Assembly: GCA_003117195.1 (NCBI GenBank)
Contig: BDSI01000245.1
Coordinates: forward strand, 1-64,000
DNA length: 64,000 nucleotides
DNA from: Eudorina sp. 2006-703-Eu-15
Lineage: Eukaryota; Chlorophyta; Chlorophyceae; Chlamydomonadales; Volvocaceae
Reading direction: 5' to 3'
Part shown: positions 57,201 to 64,000 of the stretch, in pieces
How the letters are laid out: each line of letters begins with the position of its first letter
Position numbering within the stretch: the stretch's first letter is position 1
Translations under genes and position numbers: made by a program
Notes under the pieces: generated by a model
Database searches by the model: none
The model's input: the letters and a program-made list of their open reading frames with translations, nothing else
What the model was told of the DNA's origin: nothing

Positions 57201-59309
57201 CGAAACATTTCTGTTACGAAGTTGTGCAGGGCCTTGCAGTAGAAAGATTAATACAAACGTAATCGCCATTATTAATGAATTCTGGAATGTCAGATTCTTG
57301 GCTGCCTGTTCTAGGATGTAATAAGGAGAACGTCTTCGGCTTCCCAAGTGGGTGCTCCCGGAATTGTCACAACAGGTATCAACGCACATGTGAACACCTC
57401 ACTTCGTGGTAAATGCCATCCCCAGGTGGAAAGGCTCCCAAAAGAGTAGCACCGGATGAGACTCATGCGGAAGCGCCGCAGGATGCAGCGGCTGCCTCCA
57501 CCAAGCGTGCCCGCCTCCACGAGCCGGAGCACGGCGCCGATCCAGCCGCCGCGGATCACCCCCTTGGCGGTGCCGAAGGAGCGGCCGCCGCTGCCGCCGC
57601 GGGTGACGGCGACGCGGACATGAACGATGAGGTGGCCGGGACCACGGGCGCTGATGCGGACATGGGTGACGGCAAGCACCAGGGAGGGCCGGGGCAGGAC
57701 GCTGACAAGGCGCACCGACCGCACTACACGGACCAGTTGACCGTCTTCATAAAGGGGCTCAAGGCGGGCGTCAAGGATGCGGAGCTGGCGGAGCTGCTCA
57801 AGGGCCACGTGCGGGACGGCATCAAGGACATCCGCATTATACGGAATCCGGCGACCGGCCAGGCGCGGGTAGGAGTTGCGGCTGGCTCCCTACTGTTCTT
57901 TGAGAGGTCTCGAATGTCGTTGTGTCGTTGCGCAACCATGGAGGAGCGAGGAGTCACAATTGGGGAGGAGTCACAACATCGTGGGCGCAAACCTGGGTTT
58001 CATCCTCTTGAGCTCTCGTACCCCCATCGCCAGGAGCACGGGAGGTCCCGGGGGGGGGGGCCGGTCCAGGGTGGGTTTGATTGTGGGGGACGGGGGAAGA
58101 CGAAGCGGCGCTGGGGATGAGGAAATGCAAGTCCAGACGAGCCCAACACAAGCGCTGGGCAGAAGAAATTGGCACATGCAGCACCAGCACCAGCAGCACC
58201 CACATCTGCGACTATGACCGACACGCCCATCGGGTGCCGCCCTTCCATTTCCGCCTCCCCATCCGCCAGGGTTTTGCCTACGTGGAGTGCAGATCCCGGG
58301 ATGCCCTCAAGGAAGTTGTGGCGCTCAACGGCACCAAGTTCCAGAACTGGAACCTGTTCGTGGCCGAGTCCAAACCCCCGGGGGCCCCAAGCGGCGGCGG
58401 CCGAGGCCCCGGCGGCGGGCGCGGGCGCTTCGGAGGGGCACCGCCGGGCGGACGTGGAGGGCGGGGGCGCGGCAGCGGCGGCGGGCGGGGCTGGGGTGGT
58501 GAAGGCGGCGGCGGTGATGACGCTGGTGATACGGAGATGGCCGACGCGGCGGAGGGCGCCGCGGGTGCCGCCGGTGGCCACTCGCACGCCGGTCGCGGCG
58601 GAGGCGGCGGCCGGGGCGGTCGGCACCCGGGCCTTGGACACCCCGCTGGTCGGGGCTCCATGAGGATGCACCTGCAGATCGCGGAAGGTGGGCGCAAGGG
58701 GGCTGCCGGGGGGCTCGTGGGGCGGCGGCGGGGATTAGAGCGTTGGGCCGTGGATGCGGACGCGCACTGGCCCCGCCGCTGGCGCTGCCTTCCGTTGGGT
58801 GTGACGTGGCATGTGAGGAAACGTCTGGCGCCAGGGAGGTTGGGGTTGGGGGTCAGGTGGGTCTCATCCCTCCGGGGCGCAATGGTGATGGTGTGTGAGC
58901 CACAGCATGCCTGCATGCGGCTTGGCATAGTACGTGTTGAGAAAGAAGACCAGGCTGGGAGGGGACGCACGTCACCAAGGACAATATGAGCTGCGTTGCT
59001 ATGATATAGGGGGAAATGCCTCGATTCGGTGGTTGATGATATGCGGACCACTGCCCGCCCTCTCACTCTCCGCCCTACCGCGCAGATGCTGCAGGCAAAG
59101 CCCCGGCCACATCCATGTTGCCCCGGTCCGTGCAACTGTCCCGAACGTCGGCCGGCACAGGAGGTGGTGGCGGCGGCGGCGCAGCTGCCGCGGGCAACGG
59201 CGGTGCTGGTGGCGGCGGCGCTGCCGGCTCTGGCGATGCGCCTGGGGCCACCGGCCAGCAGCTGTCGAATGACGACTTCCGGAAGATGCTCTTGGGCGGC
59301 AAGAAATGA
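51267..59309 (+). CDS. SART3/Prp24-like U4/U6 snRNP recycling factor
   Basis: Fifteen exons in consistent phase: 51267-51425, 51751-51977, 52490-52627, 53091-53265, 53704-53877, 54107-54352, 54620-54828, 55074-55181, 55748-55805, 56130-56233, 56679-56784, 56900-57020, 57426-57868, 58270-58687, 59086-59309, giving 969 aa, close to the usual SART3 length. An acidic N-terminus precedes HAT repeats over about residues 40-540 (W-x-x-Y/W and aromatic patterns such as EELWLGWVNDE, HDLWLQYGQYM, AYWVHCEVYVM). A Lys-rich segment (about 585-605) looks like a nuclear signal. One RRM lies at about 712-790 with RNP2 TVFIKGL and RNP1 RGFAYVEC. A Gly/Arg-rich region follows, then the C-terminal LSNDDFRKMLL Lsm-binding motif. 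SART3 reanneals U4 and U6 snRNAs for the spliceosome. Human SART3 has two RRMs; only one is evident here. Confidence 0.9.
53560..53700. repeat. Intronic duplication with (CCA)n run
   Basis: ATACGGGTGGTGCTGCGCTG occurs twice (about 53563 and 53643), each followed by CACC-rich runs. It lies in the SART3-like intron just before the exon at 53704. Confidence 0.85.
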
Positions 59310-59693
59310 AATGAAAAGACGTCAAGGCAGAGGAAGACGGAGGACGCCCGATCTGGTGGCTCCCAGGTGGTGGCATGCGCGTCCAGCAGGCGCTTGCGGC
59401 GTGCTGGCGTGCATGACGGGGCGGGCTGTGTTAGGACGTGGGAGATGCGGTGGGCGGGCAGGTGTTGGGCAGACGGTGGATCAGGCAACGTGCAGTGGAG
59501 GGCTGATCGAGACGAGCAATGGGGAGTGGGTGAGTGGGGACAGCGCCGGTCCTACACCACCACATCGAGGTAATGGGCGGATGGTTTGGTTTCGGAGATG
59601 CTGGCGAATCCCCGTCCCCTCACCGCCGTGTGATTAGGCGGGTCTGGCGCGGTTTCCAGGAGAGGCAATCCTGGCGCGCTGGTAACCTGGTGT
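59310..59693. other. 3' flank of the SART3-like gene
   Basis: GC-rich sequence after the stop codon, presumably 3' untranslated region. No TGTAA motif is visible here, so the polyadenylation site was not placed. Confidence 0.4.
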
Positions 59694-59835
59694 AGTGGCC
59701 GGTATGGCTGCGTGACCCCCCCGCGGATGATGGAGGATGGGTGCGCAGTCCTTGGTAGGGGTTGATGAGACGAGGCACCTGCGAGCTATCTGGGCCCGTT
59801 GGAACACCCGGTCGGGATACGGGTCCACCTTTTAA
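59694..59835 (+). repeat. Dispersed repeat family R1, copy 3
   Basis: Shares GATGATGGAGGATGGGTGCG, CAGTCCTTGGTAGGGGTTGA and the TGGGCCCGTTGGAAC block with the copies at 4133-4270 and 31720-31842. It sits about 0.4 kb after the SART3-like stop codon. Confidence 0.75.
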
Positions 59836-60748
59836 CGGTTAATTATAATTATGCTGGACAGTCGCATTTCTGGATCTGGTTGGCTGCTGGATGAACTACA
59901 TCGCGGGAGGAAGGGATATGAGCGGTTTCTGTTTCGCAGCACCCGACATAACCCGTAGAGTTACAGGGCGAGGATGTGGGCAGACCGAGCGATTTGTGCT
60001 GCTGCCGGGGTCGTGTACTCGCAGCAACCGATGGCCATGCAGCTCTTGCGTTCCATGCCAGGCATCCCATGCTTCATGCAGACTGAGGCGTCTGAGGAGC
60101 AATGGCTGAGAACAGAGCCCTGAACGTGCATGGCAGCGGCAAGCTGTCATGCGACGTGTTGATACGTTCCAGGAAGATTTGCACCCGGTCTGGGAGTTTT
60201 CTTCTGAATATTAAGGAAGCTCATGGTCAGCTGCACCGGGCTCCAGCGGCCGCAGAACATGATACAATAATCAATTTTACGCGAAGGACAGCTGGATCAC
60301 ATGCCGCGAACGGACCGCGCAGCACAACTAATCAGAAGACTGCCAGCTTCAGTCCACGGCCTTGCAAGACTTGTCAGGTGCCAGCGTCCTTCGTATGCCT
60401 GTAACACAGTGCAACTAACGTGCTGCCCTAGGTCAAGTTGGAATGGCACAACGCACCTTAAGCTGACGTCCGTGCTGTTGTGATATATAATATGATGAAA
60501 CCGCTGTCTTAGTGAAATCAACAAATCGTGCAAGTTGACGCTCCCATGTGGGCCCAATGGCCAATGCTGAATTTTTATTATACAGACTGTTCTCACCTGT
60601 AATTGTTTTGGCCTGCAAGGTTTGTAATACATACCACCGACTTGTTATCACATTTATAGAAGCAAACGTTTCCTTCCCGAACCTCGTCGAGAGTCGATCG
60701 TTTGCGTAAAGTAATTCAGCCCGTTCGCTGGTCTACTTGCATTTAGAT
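59836..60748. other. No gene recognised; upstream region of the E2 gene
   Basis: Intergenic DNA between the R1 repeat and the E2 start codon. It should hold the E2 promoter and 5' untranslated region, but no specific element could be assigned. Confidence 0.4.
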
Positions 60749-62058
60749 ATGGGAGATACGCTTGCGGCCTCTCTCCTCCGCAAGCAGCTTAAGGGTGAGA
60801 AGCCTTGGACTTCCCCTCGTAGGCCACGAGGAGAAACCCCAGCTAAGTGTTTGGCTCCGCCTCTACAGAGCTTACCAAGAACCCGGTGGACGGCTTTTCA
60901 GCTGGCTTAGTGGACGATAGCAACGTATTTGAGTGGCAGGTCACTATCATAGGGCCGCCGGACACTCTCTAGTAAGTGGCGCGTCATGACCTTTGGGCAA
61001 CCAGCCGTTTGTGTATCAGGTTGATAGCATGTATTGCCTCCATAACGCAATTTGGACACGAGCGGCATCGGGAGGTCGGGTGAAGCAGTAACCTTTGCCA
61101 TGCGAAATGGTACCCACGCGCTTCTTGGTCCTCAATGTACCACAGCGAAGGTGGCTTCTTTAACGCTAAGCTCAGCTTCCCAAAGGACTACCCGAACTCG
61201 CCACCAACATGCCGTTTCACGTCGGAGATGTGGCACCCCAACGGTGAGGTCGGCCCCTGTCGTGTCCCGAACCGCGAAGTCATGTAGGTTACTGGCTAAC
61301 TGTGTTCTCTGCAGTGTATGATGATGGCAAGGTTTGCATCTCCATCCTCCATAACCCTGGCGACGACCCCCACGGCTACGAGACTGCGGCGGAGCGTTGG
61401 TCACCTGTCCACACGGTATGTGAGGGGGCTCCAGTAGTGGGGCGGGTCGGCCGGGCCACAGTGTTTGCCCCAAGGGAAACACGGCATGAAGAGCCTTAGC
61501 CCAAGGGGTTCGGTGTCTCTAGATTTAAGTGGGTACCGCTTGCGCTCCGTCGCTCACTGTGCCTGGACACAAAGAAGCGATTTGCCAGCAATGTTCCTAA
61601 GGCGTGTTCCGGTCCTCCGCCGGAGGATAACCATGACGGGCTCAGCACTTAGCCTTCGTTTCAAATTGTACCAGTTTCTGACCACTGTAGCTGGCTGCTG
61701 GCTCAGATGCCGGGACGGCCCAGCGGATTGACTTTTGCGCCCGTCTGTTCATCTGGGTCGCTCACAGCCGTACCTGCCTTGCACCTTGGCGTTGCTTCGA
61801 GTCCCGGTATGACGTGCAATTCCATCAGCCCCAGCCCACCCAACGACCTAATGATGTGTGTCTGGGCTGTTTCCATTTCAACCCAATATGTGCGATGTTC
61901 AGGTTGAGACCATCATGATCTCCATCATCTCAATGCTCTCTTCGCCGAACGACGAGTCGCCGGCCAATGTGGACGCCGCTAAGATGTGGCGTGAGAACCG
62001 GGAGGAGTTCAAAAAACGCGTAGCCCGCATTGTTCGCAAGTCGCAGGAAATGCTCTAG
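60749..62058 (+). CDS. UBC7: Ubiquitin-conjugating enzyme E2, UBE2G1/UBC7 type
   Basis: Five exons in consistent phase: 60749-60794, 60869-60971, 61146-61243, 61315-61415, 61903-62058, giving 167 aa, the normal length. The protein begins [15 protein letters not shown] and has [10 protein letters not shown], the [14 protein letters not shown] block, HPN (about 80-82) and the catalytic Cys90 in GKVCISIL. The acidic loop after the active site ([17 protein letters not shown]) is the hallmark of the UBC7/UBE2G1/UBE2R class. [13 protein letters not shown] lies in the C-terminal helical part. E2 enzymes of this type carry ubiquitin for ER-associated degradation and K48-chain synthesis; that role is inferred from family. 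UBE2G1-like rather than UBE2G2-like is the best reading from the N-terminus. Confidence 0.95.
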
Positions 62059-64000
62059 TGGAGGCCTGCAGCCGCGACTTTTGCAGCTGCAGCACTAGGG
62101 AACGCGGGCGCAGGCAGCGTGCAGAAATCGCCGGCAGTGTTTCCCTTTGTGGTGGCCGGTCTGGTCAGGGCTGGGCGCCCGCTAGCTCCCTAGCTGGGCG
62201 CTCCTCGGGAATCGCCGGGATTTGAGTTCTTCAACTCAAGTGAATGTTGCGGAGGACTTCCGCGAGGAGCATGGGTTAAGAACCCCCGTGTGCGTTGATG
62301 CGCTTTCGCGTTTGCTTCCAGTCCCGTGGGCTGCCATACGACGACGGGCTCTTGATGGCGAGGTCAGCAGCGGTTGCGATTGTGCAATCCTGTGACGCCG
62401 CATGGTCTGGCCTGGTACGGAGGTACGGACGTCTCGCTGGAGATCGGTGAAAGCCGCACGATGCGCGCGGATGGGTTGTCGCACAGTCGATGGGCGGGCC
62501 CCTGCGGTGCAGCTTTCGTGTGTTTCTGGATGCATGGCGACCGCCTTTTCGGTGCCGCTTTTCGTCATCATTTGCCTTGCCACGCCAGACGCGATGGGAG
62601 AGGAAAGCAGAGGCGGAAGCGCTGGAACCCAGAAAGCGTGAGAGGGAGGAAAAGGCGGTGGTGCAGCTTGTCGAACGCGCCCCTGCATTCTGCATGCAGT
62701 GAACGTGAGCGGGTCAGGCGGGACAGAGAACGCTAGGACGAGCGTGGCGGGGGCCCTTGACATGGCTCTCACTTCATTGCCTTCGCAGTGCGGTGCATTG
62801 CACAGCAGGGGTTCTCATGGGAGGGCGGGCGCCAGCCTCACGCAGGAGGAGACGCACGTCTATGCTGGAGCGCCGGCTTAGCTGTGTTGTAGTTGTGTAC
62901 AGGTCGGGAGCGCGTGCCCCCGACCTTGTAGCAACCAGAGGAACGGGAGGATATCGATGGTGGAGGGTTGCATGAAGAGTGGACGGCTCCAGTTCCGGGA
63001 CCGGGCCGCAGGGTCGGGGGCTACTGGACGTCAGGGCATAGGGCGACTGGACTTCAAGATGACAGGATTGTGTTGGACCAGTGCTTACCGCTGACTTGAA
63101 GTGCTCGACCCCCTGAGTGACAGCCCCACGGGCTGTGTGCTGTGCCGGCACCCGCTCGGGTGCGACCGTGAGCGCTGGATTGGGCTGTCCGTCAGGGCGT
63201 GCTCGAATAGGTAGACTTCTGCCGTCCCGCTCGTGCGGCCCCCCTGAAGACGCTTAAAGCGCTCCAGTGCTTCACATGTGCCGCGTGTGCGCTTGAAGCG
63301 CGATGTCCTCGCGCTGGCTGGGGAGGTGCATGTCCCCGGCGGTGCCCTGCGCACATGCTGACGACATGTCGACATGAGGCGCGCATCGGTGTTTCGCGGG
63401 AAACCCGCCGTGTGTGTGGAATCATGTCAACTGGATGTGCGGGGCGGCGTGTGTGCGGTTCCTTCTCAGTGCCTGTACGGAGTGTGGTATGCTGACCATC
63501 GTGGCGTGTGACAACAACAACGACTCTCTGTGTGCCGTCTTATTTGCCCTTGGAGACTCCTCTTTACCTCCCCAGTTCTCACCTGCAGGTCGTGTGTAAA
63601 AGACACTGTTGCTGAATTTGCTGTGTTTGTCTTGAGTTGCCACGGCGGAATGCACTGCAGCAGCGCGCTGCGGCCGGTTGCTTTGCGGTGCGGAAAGGTT
63701 GCCACACGCTTCTGCTTAGACGCTGTCCACATATGTTTGCTTCCGCTGGTCGCCTGTTTCCTCTTTGAATGAACCACGTTACAGTGGACCCCGCGGGTCC
63801 TTGTTGACAGCCGCAGCCGCCTCACCACACACTTCTTTTGTTTGGCAAGTGCATGGCCGGGTGATTGGTGAGTATATTGGTCACTGGGTTGGGTGGGGAG
63901 GACGACTTGACTCAACCATTGCGCACCGAGGAGGCCCACAAGCACACCCCGCACCCATTCCACTAGGGAGCGACCCCTTCATGAGGACCAATCACAGCTG
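62059..64000. other. 3' flank of the E2 gene; no further gene recognised
   Basis: The first part is 3' untranslated region of the E2 gene. A TGTAA motif occurs at 63595-63599, which would give a long untranslated region if used. Short open frames on both strands have no domain features and no exon chain was found. Confidence 0.4.

Noticed and set aside
1..64000. CRISPR array or prokaryotic operon structure
   Set aside because: The tandem repeats lack unique spacers of constant length, and all recognised genes are intron-containing eukaryotic genes.

Overview
The window looks like nuclear DNA of a volvocine (chlamydomonadalean) green alga. Its genes are intron-rich with GT-AG introns, and housekeeping exons are very GC-rich with Ala, Gly and Pro homopolymers. 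It carries Pro/Ser-Pro-Pro spacers like those of Chlamydomonas and Volvox matrix proteins, and a TGTAA-type polyadenylation motif follows at least one gene. The species is not identifiable by eye. All exon boundaries below were set by hand from splice signals and reading-frame phase; no alignment or search was run.

Left part (1-5.3 kb): a satellite-like tandem repeat runs off the left edge, followed by dispersed repeats and a tRNA-like sequence. No gene is seen there. From 5.3 kb to about 28.5 kb (perhaps 29.4 kb) lies one large minus-strand gene in AT-richer, microsatellite-laden DNA. Twenty-five exons can be chained in frame to a single stop, giving about 2,335 residues with an incomplete N-terminus. 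The predicted product is an extracellular mosaic. In order it carries a Pro-rich spacer, three F5/8-type-C (F-type-lectin-like) domains, a Pro-rich spacer with a PAN-like domain, two more F5/8C domains, a LysM-like module, two beta-prism-like modules, two copies of [Cys-rich GCC2/ephrin-receptor-like repeat + Vps62-type beta domain], a second PAN-like domain, and a C-terminal Vps62 core. Nearly every whole-domain exon is flanked by phase-1 introns, the signature of exon shuffling. The F5/8C exons and the Cys-rich/Vps62 module have multiplied by tandem duplication of exons together with their introns.

Middle part (34-43.5 kb): a minus-strand leucine-rich-repeat gene (14 chained exons, possible F-box at the N-terminal end) ends in a C-terminal CVVM CaaX motif. 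At 46.7-49.8 kb lies a minus-strand Mpv17/PMP22-family membrane-protein gene (5 exons, 529 aa) with long extensions at both ends.

Right part: two conserved plus-strand genes. The SART3/Prp24-like U4/U6 snRNP recycling factor (15 exons, 969 aa, 51.3-59.3 kb) is transcribed divergently from the Mpv17-like gene across a 1.4-kb spacer. The UBE2G1/UBC7-type ubiquitin-conjugating enzyme (5 exons, 167 aa) lies at 60.7-62.1 kb. These neighbours are unrelated housekeeping functions and do not form a functional cluster. The most unusual object is the large mosaic lectin/Vps62 gene and its recent internal duplications.
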